Below, in pieces: positions 16,719 through 24,596 of a DNA stretch of 64,000 bases (its first letter is position 1; every line of letters begins with the position of its first letter). This DNA comes from Xenophilus aerolatus (GTDB lineage: Bacteria; Pseudomonadota; Gammaproteobacteria; Burkholderiales; Burkholderiaceae_C): positions 434,001-498,000 of the forward strand of contig QAIB01000003.1 of NCBI GenBank assembly GCA_030418545.1. The letters run 5' to 3'. A program made the translations under genes and the position numbers. The notes under the pieces were generated by a model. It did no database searches and was not told the origin of the DNA. It saw only the letters and a list, made by a program, of their open reading frames with translations.

Positions 16719-17999
16719 ATGGCCGAGACCCCCGGCACACCGCTGCCCACCGCCTCACGCCTGCCGGCGTCGATCGATTCGCCCGACATGCGCCGCGCCG
16801 GCCGCGAGCTGCTGTCGCTCGCGCTGATCGACGCGCGCAACCACACACTGCACCTGCTGTCGTTGTACGAGGCCGCGCTCGCGTCGCCCGAGCTCGAGCT
16901 GCCGTCGCCGCCGCCGGCCGACGTGGTGCCACCGCGCTGGCTGGCGGGCCACATCGGCTGGTTCGCCGAGTACTGGATCGCACGCAACACGCAGCGCGCG
17001 CTGGGCGTGGACTGCCCCGCGCGGCCCACGCGCCTGGCGGCCATCGATCCAGGCGCCGATGCGGCCTGGGAGCGTCCGCCCGCCCACGAGGTGCGAGCCT
17101 TGCCCGGCATGGCCGACACGCGCGCCTACCTGCTCGAGACGCTGGAGAGCACGCTCGAACTGCTCGAGCACGCCGCCGAGACCGATGCGGGGCTGTACTT
17201 CTATCGCCTCGCGCTGCTCCACGAAGACCTGCGCGGCGAGCAGCTGATCGTGATGGCGCAGAGCCTGGGCCTGGCCATCGGTGCCGAGCTGCCGCCGCCG
17301 GGCACCACGCGGGCGCCGCTGGTCGTGCCCGGCACGCGCTGGACGCTCGGCGCGGCCGATGCGCCGGGCCTGCACCTGGCGCAGGAAACGGGCGCGCAGC
17401 CGATGGAGGTGCCCGAGTTCGAGATCGACGCCCAGCCCGTCACCTGGCAGCAGTTCTGCGAGTTCGTCGACGACGGCGGCTACGACCGCGAGGAACTCTG
17501 GGCGCCCGCCGGCTGGGCATGGACCCAGGCCGAAGGCCGCCGGGCGCCGCGGCATGTCGAACAGATCGGCCTGGGCCACGGCGGTGGCGGCGGGTCGGTG
17601 CTGCAGCAGCGCTTCGGCGCCACCGTGCGCGCCGCGGGGCAGCAGAGCGCGATGCATGTGAGCTGGTGGGAGGCGGACGCATGGGCGCGCTGGGCCGGCC
17701 GACGCCTGGCCACCGAAGTGGAGTGGGAGATCGCCGCCCACAGCGCGGCACGGCGAGGCTTTCGCTGGGGCGAAGTGCAGGAATGGACCGCCGGCACCCT
17801 GCGCCCCTGGTCCGGTCAGCGCCCCGACCCATGGAGCGCCGGCACCGACTTCGACCCGGGCCCCGCCTGGGGCCAGTCGCGCGTGCTGCGCGGCGCCTCC
17901 TTCGCGACGCGTGCGCGCATGCGCGCCCTGCGCTGGCGCGGCTTCGCGATGCCCGGTCGCGACGACGGCTTCTTCGGCTTCCGCACCTGCGCCCTGTGA
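16719..17999 (+). CDS. EgtB/SenA-like SUMF1-domain protein with an incomplete iron site
   Basis: A 426-residue protein with an N-terminal DinB-like helical domain (about 20-190) and a C-terminal formylglycine-generating-enzyme fold (about 205-426; MHVSWWEADAWARWAGRRL and GFFGFRTCAL are typical). This layout is that of EgtB and SenA, iron enzymes that couple a thiol or selenosugar to N-trimethylhistidine. EgtB binds iron through one upstream His and the HxxxHxE motif. Here His78 (AGHIGW) and His168 are present, but the motif reads HEDLRGE, so Arg172 replaces the third ligand. No egtD, senB or senC lies nearby. There is no clear ribosome binding site; CATAAT just upstream suggests a near-leaderless transcript. 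Confidence 0.75.
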   Translation: MAETPGTPLPTASRLPASIDSPDMRRAGRELLSLALIDARNHTLHLLSLYEAALASPELELPSPPPADVVPPRWLAGHIGWFAEYWIARNTQRALGVDCPARPTRLAAIDPGADAAWERPPAHEVRALPGMADTRAYLLETLESTLELLEHAAETDAGLYFYRLALLHEDLRGEQLIVMAQSLGLAIGAELPPPGTTRAPLVVPGTRWTLGAADAPGLHLAQETGAQPMEVPEFEIDAQPVTWQQFCEFVDDGGYDREELWAPAGWAWTQAEGRRAPRHVEQIGLGHGGGGGSVLQQRFGATVRAAGQQSAMHVSWWEADAWARWAGRRLATEVEWEIAAHSAARRGFRWGEVQEWTAGTLRPWSGQRPDPWSAGTDFDPGPAWGQSRVLRGASFATRARMRALRWRGFAMPGRDDGFFGFRTCAL

Positions 18000-18006
18000 C
18001 CGAGGT

Positions 18007-18070
18007 GCTATCGAATCGATAGCTTGCAGCCAAAGCAGGACGGGCGCTGCAGCCCGATCTCTTCAAAATT
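18007..18070 (+). repeat. Dispersed GCTAT palindromic element, copy 3
   Basis: A near-consensus copy: head GCTATCGAATCGATAGC (18007-18023), TTGCAGCCAAAGC, then GGACGGGCGCTGCAGCC and the end TCTTCAAAAT. It starts 7 bases past the stop of the EgtB-like gene and ends before the histidine kinase stop, so it sits between convergent genes. Confidence 0.85.
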
Positions 18071-18093
18071 GCGCTGCGGTGCCCGTGTGCGGC

Positions 18094-20538
18094 TCAGGGC
18101 TCGATCCCGCGCATCAGCGCGCGGATGCGGTGCGCCAGCTGGTCGACCGCGAAGGGCTTGCCGATCATGTGCATGCCGGGCGCAAGGAACTCGGCGCGGT
18201 TGGTCGCGTACTCCGCGTAGCCGGTCATGAACAGCACCGGCAATCCGTCGCGGTACTGGCGCGCGATCTCGGCCACCTGGCGGCCGTTGAGCCCCGGCAG
18301 CCCGACGTCGCTCACCAGCAGGTCGATGCGTGCCTGCGACTGAAGGATCGGCAGCGCCGCCTGCCCGTCGGCCGCCTCCAGCGCCTGGTAGCCCAGTTCC
18401 GAGAGCACCTCGCGCACCAGCAGGCGCACGCCCGGGTCGTCCTCCACCACCAGCACCACCTCGCCGTCGCCCTGCGGCAGCGCGGCCACCTCGCGTGCCG
18501 CCGCCGGCGCAGCGGCCTGCGGCGCATGGGGCAGGCACAGGGTCACGGTGGTGCCCTGGCCCGGCGTGCTGTCGATCTGCACCAGCCCGCGCGACTGGCG
18601 CGCGAAGCCGTAGACCATCGACAGGCCCAGTCCCGTGCCCTGGCCGATCGGCTTGGTGGTGAAGAAGGGATCGAAGGCGCGCGCCAGCACATCGGCCGAC
18701 ATGCCGGTGCCGCTGTCGGCCACCGCGATGGCGAGGTAGTCGCCCGGCGGCACGCCCTCCAAGGCGCGCACTTCGGCATCGCCCAGTTGCACGTTGGCGG
18801 TGGAGATGCGCAGTTCGCCGCCGCCCGGCATGGCATCGCGCGCGTTGATGGCGAGGTTGAGGATGGCGCTCTCGAGCTGGCTCTCGTCGCCCAGCGCGTG
18901 GCGCGCATCGGGCGCCAGCTGCACCGCCAGGCGCACCTGCTCGCCGAGCGAGCGGTGCATGAGCTCTTCCATGGAGCCGATGAGCGCATTCACGTCCACC
19001 GGCTTCAGGTCCAGCGACTGGCGGCGCGAAAAGGCCAGCAGCCGCTGCACCAGTGACGCCGCGCGTTGTGCCGACTGGCTGGCGCTGTCCATGAAGCGCT
19101 CCAGGTCCGTGGTGCGTCCGGCCGCCACGCGCCGGCGCATCACCTCGATGGCGCCGGTGATGCCCTGGAGCATGTTGTTGAAGTCGTGCGCGATGCCGCC
19201 GGTGAGCTGGCCGATGGCCTCCATCTTCTGGCTGTGGCGAAGGCGCTGCTCCGATTCGCGCAGGGCGGTGACGTCGCGGCCCACCGCGTGGATCTGGCCC
19301 GAGGTGTCGGGCACGGCGGTCCAGGAGAAGCTGCGGTAGCTGCCGTCCTGGTGCCGGAAGCGGTTCTCGTAGCGCAGCAGGCGCTGGCCCTGCGCCAGCT
19401 GGCCCAGGGCATGGCGCGAGGGCTCCACGTCCTCGGGGTGCAGCAGGGCGAGCACGTCGGTGCCCACCAGGGCATCGTCGGGCCAGCCGAGCACCTGCGT
19501 CCACGCCGGGTTGACCGACACGATCCGGCCATCCAGGCGCACCGAGATCATCAGGTCGGCCGACAGCGACCAGATGCGGTTGAGCTCGCGCGTGCGCTCC
19601 TGCACGCGCTGCTCCAGCGAGGCATTGAGCTGGGCCAGCGCCAGGCGGGCCTCGTGGCGCTCGGTCACGTCCTGCACCACGCCGCGCATCAGCAGGGGCT
19701 GGCCGTGGGCGCCGCGCACGATCTCGGCGCGACGCCAGATCCAGCGCAACGCACCGTCGTCGGCGCGGCGGATCGGGTATTCGACGTCCAGCGGCGCCGT
19801 GCCGCGCATGCGCGATTCGCGCGTGGACACCGGGTCGCCGTCGGCGCTGTCGGTGCGCAGGCGCTGCACGTCGGCGGGCGCGTGCATCTCCTGCTCGGGC
19901 AGGCCGAACACGCGGCAGAAGCCCGGCGACGCGGTGAGCGTGTCGCGCTGGATGTCGAGCACGAACACGCCGACGCCGCCGGCCGCCTGGGCCAGTCGCC
20001 ACTGCTCGTGGAGCTCGCGCAGGTGTTCCTCGCTGGCCGCCAACTGGCGCGTGGCCTTCACGCGCGAGGTGGTCTCGCTCACGATGCACAGCACGCCGCC
20101 CACGCTGCCGTCGGGCTCGCGCACGGGCGAGTAGGAGATGTCGAAGAACACCTCCTCCATGTGGCCGTGGCGATTGATCTGGAAGGGGCGGTCCTTGGCC
20201 GAGACGGTCTCGCCCAGCGTGAGCACGCGCTCGAGCAGCGGGTGCAGGTCGTCCCAGAGTTCCGTCCAGTGTTCCTGCGCCGGCCGCCCCATCGCCCCCG
20301 GGTGCTTGACGCCGATCGTCGGCGCGTAGGTGTCGTTGTAGAAGGCGACGAACTGCGGGCCCCAGAACAGCACGATCTCGGCCTGCGAGGGCAGCATCAG
20401 GTCGATGGTGGTGCGCAGCGCCGCCGACCATTGCGAGGGCGGGCCCAGCGGGGTTTCGGTATCGGACAGCGCCCGGATGCAGGCGGCCGCCTCCCCCGGC
20501 GCGTAGGGCCAGCGGTCGGGGGCGGAGGCGGCGGACAT
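18094..20538 (-). CDS. Hybrid PAS-domain sensor histidine kinase
   Basis: An 814-residue cytoplasmic-looking signalling protein without obvious membrane helices. Order: N-terminal PAS/GAF-like sensor (about 20-175), two further PAS domains (about 185-310 and 345-435), a HisKA phosphoacceptor with GGIAHDFNNML (His451), a GHKL ATPase domain with ADSGTGM and FTTKPIGQGTGLGLSM, and a C-terminal receiver with phosphoacceptor Asp744 in LLVSDVGLPG. It senses an unknown cue and likely phosphorylates its own receiver; no partner regulator is adjacent. It is divergent from a SnoaL-like gene, with a perfect palindrome in between. Confidence 0.92.
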   Translation of the reverse strand: MSAASAPDRWPYAPGEAAACIRALSDTETPLGPPSQWSAALRTTIDLMLPSQAEIVLFWGPQFVAFYNDTYAPTIGVKHPGAMGRPAQEHWTELWDDLHPLLERVLTLGETVSAKDRPFQINRHGHMEEVFFDISYSPVREPDGSVGGVLCIVSETTSRVKATRQLAASEEHLRELHEQWRLAQAAGGVGVFVLDIQRDTLTASPGFCRVFGLPEQEMHAPADVQRLRTDSADGDPVSTRESRMRGTAPLDVEYPIRRADDGALRWIWRRAEIVRGAHGQPLLMRGVVQDVTERHEARLALAQLNASLEQRVQERTRELNRIWSLSADLMISVRLDGRIVSVNPAWTQVLGWPDDALVGTDVLALLHPEDVEPSRHALGQLAQGQRLLRYENRFRHQDGSYRSFSWTAVPDTSGQIHAVGRDVTALRESEQRLRHSQKMEAIGQLTGGIAHDFNNMLQGITGAIEVMRRRVAAGRTTDLERFMDSASQSAQRAASLVQRLLAFSRRQSLDLKPVDVNALIGSMEELMHRSLGEQVRLAVQLAPDARHALGDESQLESAILNLAINARDAMPGGGELRISTANVQLGDAEVRALEGVPPGDYLAIAVADSGTGMSADVLARAFDPFFTTKPIGQGTGLGLSMVYGFARQSRGLVQIDSTPGQGTTVTLCLPHAPQAAAPAAAREVAALPQGDGEVVLVVEDDPGVRLLVREVLSELGYQALEAADGQAALPILQSQARIDLLVSDVGLPGLNGRQVAEIARQYRDGLPVLFMTGYAEYATNRAEFLAPGMHMIGKPFAVDQLAHRIRALMRGIEP

Positions 20539-20652
20539 GGCAGGTGGGGAAGTGCAGGCTGGGGGTGCGTTGCGCGGAGGTCGCGGCGGATTATGGGCAG
20601 CGGGCCCGCGGCCCGCGTGTCAGCGGAGCCCGCAATCGCACGGCTCGTGGTT

Positions 20653-20714
20653 GCTATCGAAACGATAGCGGTGCACGCGCCTTGGACGGGCGCTGCGGCC
20701 ACTTTTTCTTTGAG
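20653..20714 (+). repeat. Dispersed GCTAT palindromic element, copy 4
   Basis: Head GCTATCGAAACGATAGC (20653-20669), a 17-base spacer, then GGACGGGCGCTGCGGCC and ACTTTTTCTTTGA. It is nearly the same as copy 3 in its middle block. Unusually it lies in a divergent promoter region, between the histidine kinase and SnoaL-like genes. Confidence 0.85.
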
Positions 20715-20729
20715 GGGTGGATGGGCCGG

Positions 20730-20750
20730 CGATGACCTGCCAGGTCATCG
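20730..20750. promoter_or_regulatory. Perfect 10-bp palindrome, candidate operator
   Basis: CGATGACCTG-C-CAGGTCATCG is a perfect dyad around a single base, with CCGG flanks on each side. It lies 73 bases before the SnoaL-like start and about 190 bases upstream of the kinase. No T run follows, so an operator is more likely than a terminator. The regulator is unknown. Confidence 0.45.
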
Positions 20751-20823
20751 ACCGGCGGCGCCGGTGCGGCGAGCATTCCTTCACCCCGCCGCGAGCGGCC
20801 CACCCCTTCTTCAGGAGATCGCC

Positions 20824-21201
20824 ATGAACACCGCCCCCATCGCTGCCGAATCCGTCGCCCGCGACTACATCGCGCTGTGGAACGAGACCGACGCCCAGCG
20901 CCGCGCCGAACTGCTGCGTGCAGGATGGCGCGACGACGCGCATTACATCGACCCGCTCATGCAGGGCCGCGGCCACGGCCCGATCAGCGAATTGGTCGGC
21001 GCCGTGCACCAGCGCTATCCGGGCTTTCGCTTCGCGCTGCTGGGCCGCCCCGATGCGCACGGCGAACACCTGCGCTTCTCGTGGACGCTCGGGCCGGCGG
21101 GCGCCGAGGACCTGATCCAGGGCACCGACTTCGTCGAGCTCGCGGACGGCAAGCTGGCCCGCGTCACGGGCTTTCTCGACAAGGTGCCGGTCGGGGCCTG
21201 A
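20824..21201 (+). CDS. SnoaL-like/NTF2-fold protein
   Basis: A 125-residue small alpha+beta protein. The N-terminal YIALWNETDAQRRAELL and WRDDAHYIDPLMQGRGHGPI match the SnoaL-like NTF2 fold, which forms a hydrophobic pocket used by isomerases, hydrolases or simple ligand binders. It has AGGAG 7 bases before the start. Its partner or substrate cannot be told from sequence. It is divergent from the histidine kinase and ends 6 bases before the convergent modC stop. Confidence 0.8.
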   Translation: MNTAPIAAESVARDYIALWNETDAQRRAELLRAGWRDDAHYIDPLMQGRGHGPISELVGAVHQRYPGFRFALLGRPDAHGEHLRFSWTLGPAGAEDLIQGTDFVELADGKLARVTGFLDKVPVGA

Positions 21202-21207
21202 CCGCCT

Positions 21208-21870
21208 TCAGATGGTCACGACACGGCCGGCATCGAGCCGCACGACCGACTGGGCGAGCGCCTTGACGTCCTCGGGGTCGTGCGTGACCAGCAGGGTCGG
21301 CACCTGCACGCGTTCCAGCATCTGCGCCAGTTCGGCGCGCAGGCGGATGCGCAGCTCGGTGTCCAGCGCCGACAGGGGCTCGTCGAGCAGCAGCAGGCGC
21401 GGCGCGGTCGCCAGCGCGCGCGCCAGGGCCACGCGCTGGCGCTGGCCGCCCGACAGGTGCCGCGGGTAGGCGCGGCGCAGCGCCTGGATGTCGAACTGCG
21501 CCATGAGCGCCTCGACGCGCTCCATCGCCTCGGGCGCGGGCGAGTGCCCCAGACGCCGCACGCCGAAGCACAGGTTCTGGTGCACCGTGAGGTGCGGGAA
21601 CAGCGCATAGTCCTGGAACACGAAGCCCACGCCGCGCTCGCGGGCCGGCCGGTCGATGCCCTGCGCGCTGTCGAGCAGTGTCTGCCCATCGACGCGCACA
21701 TGGCCCTGCACGCCCGGCAGCAGGCCGGCGATGGCCTGCAGCACGGTCGACTTGCCCGAGCCCGAGGCGCCCAGCAGCGCCGTGCGACGCGCGGCAGAGC
21801 GAAAGGCCGCGTCGACCGCGAAGCTGCGCTCGGGCGACTGCAAGGTGAGGCGGATGTGGACGTCGAGCAT
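21208..21870 (-). CDS. modC: Molybdate ABC transporter ATPase, short form
   Basis: A 220-residue ATPase that energises molybdate import through ModB. Walker A is GASGSGKST near residue 36, the Q-loop is in FVFQDYALFPHL, the signature is LSGGQRQRVALARAL, and Walker B is LLLLDEPLSALD. E. coli ModC is about 350 residues and ends in a TOBE (molybdate-sensing) domain; that domain is absent here. It follows modB with a 6-base gap, and the operon order is modA-modB-modC on the minus strand. Confidence 0.88.
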   Translation of the reverse strand: MLDVHIRLTLQSPERSFAVDAAFRSAARRTALLGASGSGKSTVLQAIAGLLPGVQGHVRVDGQTLLDSAQGIDRPARERGVGFVFQDYALFPHLTVHQNLCFGVRRLGHSPAPEAMERVEALMAQFDIQALRRAYPRHLSGGQRQRVALARALATAPRLLLLDEPLSALDTELRIRLRAELAQMLERVQVPTLLVTHDPEDVKALAQSVVRLDAGRVVTI

Positions 21871-21876
21871 GCTCGA

Positions 21877-22530
21877 TCAATGCCTCGCCTGCAGCAGCCG
21901 GTTGGCCAGCACCAGCAGCACGATGCACACGGCCGAGATCACGAGCGTGAGCGTCAGCGCCAGCCGGTCGTCGCCCGCCTGCACGGCCGCGTAGACCGCG
22001 ACCGACAGCGTCTGCGTGCGGCCGGGCAGGTTGCCCGCGATCATCAGCGTGGCGCCGAACTCGCCCATGGCCCGCGCGAAGCTCAGCGCCAGCCCGGCAC
22101 CGATGCCGCGCAGCGCCAGCGGCAGCGAGATGCGCCAGAACACCTCCCACTCGCCCGCGCCGAGCGTGCGCGCGGCCTGCGCGAAGCGGCCGTCGGTCTC
22201 CTCGAACGCGGCGCGCGCGGCCTTGTAGATCAGCGGCAGCGACACCACCGCGGCCGCCAGCACCGCACCCTGCCAGGTGAAGAGCAGGGTGACGCCGAAG
22301 CACCGGTCCAGCCATTGGCCGATGACGCCGTTGCGGCCAACCAGCACGATGAGGTAGTAGCCCAGCACCGTGGGCGGCAGCACCATGGGCAGCACCAGCG
22401 CGGCGTCGACCCACGCATGCCCCGGAAAGCGCCGGCGCGCCAGACACCAGCCCAGCGCGATGCCCGCGGCACCGGCAAAGAGCGTGGCGAGGAAGGCGAC
22501 CTTCAGGGTCAGCCAGAGGGGGGTGAGCAC
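21877..22530 (-). CDS. modB: Molybdate ABC transporter permease
   Basis: A 217-residue inner-membrane permease with five to six helices. FARAMGEFGATLMIAGN is the conserved cytoplasmic EAA loop of molybdate and sulfate permeases, which docks on the ATPase. LPPTVLGYYLIVLVGRNG is also family-typical. The start codon is GTG at 22530 (LTPLWLTLKVAF follows); no strong ribosome binding site is visible. It lies 28 bases after the modA stop and 6 bases before modC. Confidence 0.93.
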   Translation of the reverse strand: MLTPLWLTLKVAFLATLFAGAAGIALGWCLARRRFPGHAWVDAALVLPMVLPPTVLGYYLIVLVGRNGVIGQWLDRCFGVTLLFTWQGAVLAAAVVSLPLIYKAARAAFEETDGRFAQAARTLGAGEWEVFWRISLPLALRGIGAGLALSFARAMGEFGATLMIAGNLPGRTQTLSVAVYAAVQAGDDRLALTLTLVISAVCIVLLVLANRLLQARH

Positions 22531-22558
22531 GGGCGGCAGGCGTGGTGGTGCGCTGGCG

Positions 22559-23320
22559 TCAGAGCCTGGAGAAACCGAAGCTGCCCAGGATCTGCTGGCC
22601 CTGCGGCCCCTTCACGAACGCGATGAAGGACTGCGCAGCGGCCGGCTGCTTGCTGGCAGCCAGCTGGGCGATGGGATAGGTCACGGGCGAGGCCGTCGGC
22701 ACGACCAGCGCCACGCGCGTCTCATCCTTCTTCAACAGGGCGTCGGTGCGGTAGACGAAGCCGGCGTCGACCTCGCCGCGGGCCACGTAGTCGAGCACCT
22801 GGCGCACGCTCTCGCCGTAGATCCATTTGGGCTGCAGCGGCGTCGCGAGCCCGGCCTGCTCGACCACGTTCATGGTGTAGCGGCCCACGGGCACCGAAGC
22901 CGGCGTGCCGGCGGCAATGCGCCTGTAGTCGGGGGCGCTCAGGTCGCCCAGCGCCTTCGGCGCGAGCGCCGATTTCGCCGGGACGACGAGAACCAGCTCG
23001 TTCTTCACGAAGTCCGCGCGCGAGCCGGGCACGATGAGTTGGGCGGCCACCGCCTTGTCCATCGTGGGCTGGTCGGCCGATGCGAAGACGTCGACCGGTG
23101 CGCCCTGCTGCATCTGCGCCAGCAGCGCGCCCGATGCGGCGAAGTTGAGGGTGGCCTTGTGCCCGGGGTGGGCCTTCTCCCAGGCCTGGCCGATGGCCTG
23201 GAACGCGTTCGTGAGGCTGGCCGCGGCCGACACGACGATCTCCTGCGCCCACAGGGCGGGGCTGGCAGCGGCCAGGGCCAGCACCAGCGCACCTATGCGC
23301 AACCTACGGCATGTCGGCAT
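22559..23320 (-). CDS. modA: Molybdate-binding periplasmic protein
   Basis: A 253-residue receptor with a signal peptide ending SPALWAQE. The mature protein has VVSAAASLTNAFQAIG, the conserved oxyanion-binding Ser segment, and VDVFASADQPTMDKA, both diagnostic of ModA. It captures molybdate or tungstate for ModBC. I prefer the ATG at 23320 (MPTCRRL), which has GAGAGG 6 bases upstream; an ATG two codons earlier (23326) abuts that site. A candidate ModE site lies directly upstream at 23331-23355. Confidence 0.92.
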   Translation of the reverse strand: MPTCRRLRIGALVLALAAASPALWAQEIVVSAAASLTNAFQAIGQAWEKAHPGHKATLNFAASGALLAQMQQGAPVDVFASADQPTMDKAVAAQLIVPGSRADFVKNELVLVVPAKSALAPKALGDLSAPDYRRIAAGTPASVPVGRYTMNVVEQAGLATPLQPKWIYGESVRQVLDYVARGEVDAGFVYRTDALLKKDETRVALVVPTASPVTYPIAQLAASKQPAAAQSFIAFVKGPQGQQILGSFGFSRL

Positions 23321-23330
23321 GTCCATCCTC

Positions 23331-23355
23331 TCGCTATTCAAAAGTGGAATAGCGA
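23331..23355. promoter_or_regulatory. Candidate ModE operator (Mo-box) before modA
   Basis: TCGCTATTC-AAAAGTG-GAATAGCGA is a perfect 9-bp dyad with a 7-base centre, 10 bases upstream of modA. The arms resemble the known ModE half-site ATCGCTATATA, and modE is the divergent neighbour. Repression of modABC at high molybdate is the expected effect. Confidence 0.75.
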
Positions 23356-23396
23356 TCATAGCGACGGACGGGCGCATGGCCGCCGCATCCGGTCAG

Positions 23397-23419
23397 CGCG
23401 ATTCGAGAATGGAACAGCG
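23397..23419. promoter_or_regulatory. Second, degenerate Mo-box before modE
   Basis: CGCGATTC-GAGAATG-GAACAGCG has the same 8-7-8 geometry as the modA-proximal site, with 6 of 8 arm positions pairing. It lies 28 bases before the chosen modE start, so ModE may also control itself or bind both sites together. Confidence 0.5.
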
Positions 23420-23447
23420 CGGTCGCCCACCGTCGCACAATGCCGCC

Positions 23448-24215
23448 ATGACCGAACCCGCATCCCGCCGCAGGCCACCGCCGGGCTTCATGGACGCGCT
23501 GGGCCACAAGGCGGCCGACAAGCGCATCGACATCCTGCGTGCGATCGGCCGCAGCGGCAGCATCTCGCAGGCCGCGCGCGACGCCGGCGTGAGCTACAAG
23601 GCCGCCTGGCAGGCTGTGGCGACGCTCACCAACCTCGCGGGCGTGCCGCTTGTGGACAAGGCCGTGGGCGGTGCCGGCGGCGGCGGCGCGGTGCTGACGG
23701 CCGAGGGCCTGCGCCTGCTGACCATGGCCGACGAACTGCTCGCGGCGCGCAGCACGCTGTGGCCCGCGCCGGGCGCGGGGGCGGCGGTGGCGGGGCTGGC
23801 GATCCGCACCAGCATGCGCAACCAGTGGCCGGTGCGCATCGAGGCGCTGGAAGGCAGCGGGCCGACCTTGCATGTCGCGCTGGCGCTGGGCGAATCGGCG
23901 CAGCAGCTGAAGGCGCGCATCACGCGCGAGAGTGCGGAGCTGCTCGGCCTGGCAGCGGGCATGCAGGCACTGGCGCTGTGCAAGGCGACGGCGGTGCGTG
24001 TCGAGGCCCCGGGGCGTGCGCGTGCGACCAATCAACTCCAGGGCGTCGTCTCGGAGGTCGTTCGCAGCCCTGAAGGCGACGAGGTGGCGCTGCAGCTGGA
24101 GGGCGCTGCGATGGAGGTGGTGGGCTTTGCGCCAGCCGGCAGCGGGTTGCGGCGCCGGCAGCGCGTGGCGGCCCGGGTCGATCCCGTGGCGCTGGTGCTG
24201 GCGCTGCCCGCTTGA
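23448..24215 (+). CDS. modE: Molybdate-dependent transcriptional regulator
   Basis: A 255-residue regulator. An N-terminal winged-helix domain (ADKRIDILRAIGRSGSISQA, residues about 20-90) is followed by two molybdopterin-binding TOBE domains (about 120-185 and 190-250), the full ModE layout. With molybdate bound it represses molybdate uptake genes and can activate molybdoenzyme genes. It is divergent from modABC with two dyads between them. Start choice is uncertain: ATG 23448 (MTEPASRRR) is preferred, but in-frame ATGs exist upstream. Confidence 0.92.
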   Translation: MTEPASRRRPPPGFMDALGHKAADKRIDILRAIGRSGSISQAARDAGVSYKAAWQAVATLTNLAGVPLVDKAVGGAGGGGAVLTAEGLRLLTMADELLAARSTLWPAPGAGAAVAGLAIRTSMRNQWPVRIEALEGSGPTLHVALALGESAQQLKARITRESAELLGLAAGMQALALCKATAVRVEAPGRARATNQLQGVVSEVVRSPEGDEVALQLEGAAMEVVGFAPAGSGLRRRQRVAARVDPVALVLALPA

Positions 24216-24234
24216 GCAAAGCCGCTGGCCTGCT

Positions 24235-24555
24235 TCAGCCCAGTCGGGCCATCGCCTCGCGCACGGCACCGGCGTTGGCGGGCCGCACGACGCGGGCGAC
24301 CTCCAGCCCGTCGCGCAGGAACACCAGCGTGGGCCAGAGCTTGACGCCGAAGCTGCGGCCAAGCGGGCGGCCGCTGCCGTCCTCGACCTTCAGGTGCTTC
24401 AGGCCGGCGGGGGCATCGGCCAGCGCCTCGGCGATGGCGGGCTGCGCGCCCTTGCAGATGCCGCACCAGTTGGTGCCGAATTCGATCAAGGCGAGGCCGC
24501 GCTGGGCGTCGACCTCGGCGCGTGTGGTCTGTTCGGGTTCGTAGGGCTGGGTCAT
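24235..24555 (-). CDS. Thioredoxin family protein
   Basis: A 106-residue thioredoxin fold with active site WCGICK and the cis-Pro region LWPTLVFLRDG. It has no signal peptide, so it should act in the cytoplasm as a thiol reductant or disulfide carrier. WCGIC differs from the WCGPC of classical thioredoxin and is found in specialised members. I chose ATG 24555 (MTQPYEPEQ); the longer frame overlaps the AcoR-like gene antisense. It lies 41 bases after the AcoR-like stop on the same strand and converges on modE. Confidence 0.85.
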   Translation of the reverse strand: MTQPYEPEQTTRAEVDAQRGLALIEFGTNWCGICKGAQPAIAEALADAPAGLKHLKVEDGSGRPLGRSFGVKLWPTLVFLRDGLEVARVVRPANAGAVREAMARLG

Positions 24556-24596
24556 CGAGCCATTGTGGTGCGCCGCCGGTGCGGCCGCAGGGGCGC

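Noticed and set aside
16719-17999. Firm call of selenoneine synthase SenA or ergothioneine synthase EgtB
   Set aside because: The iron motif is incomplete and neither senB, senC nor egtD lies nearby, so only family-level naming is supported.
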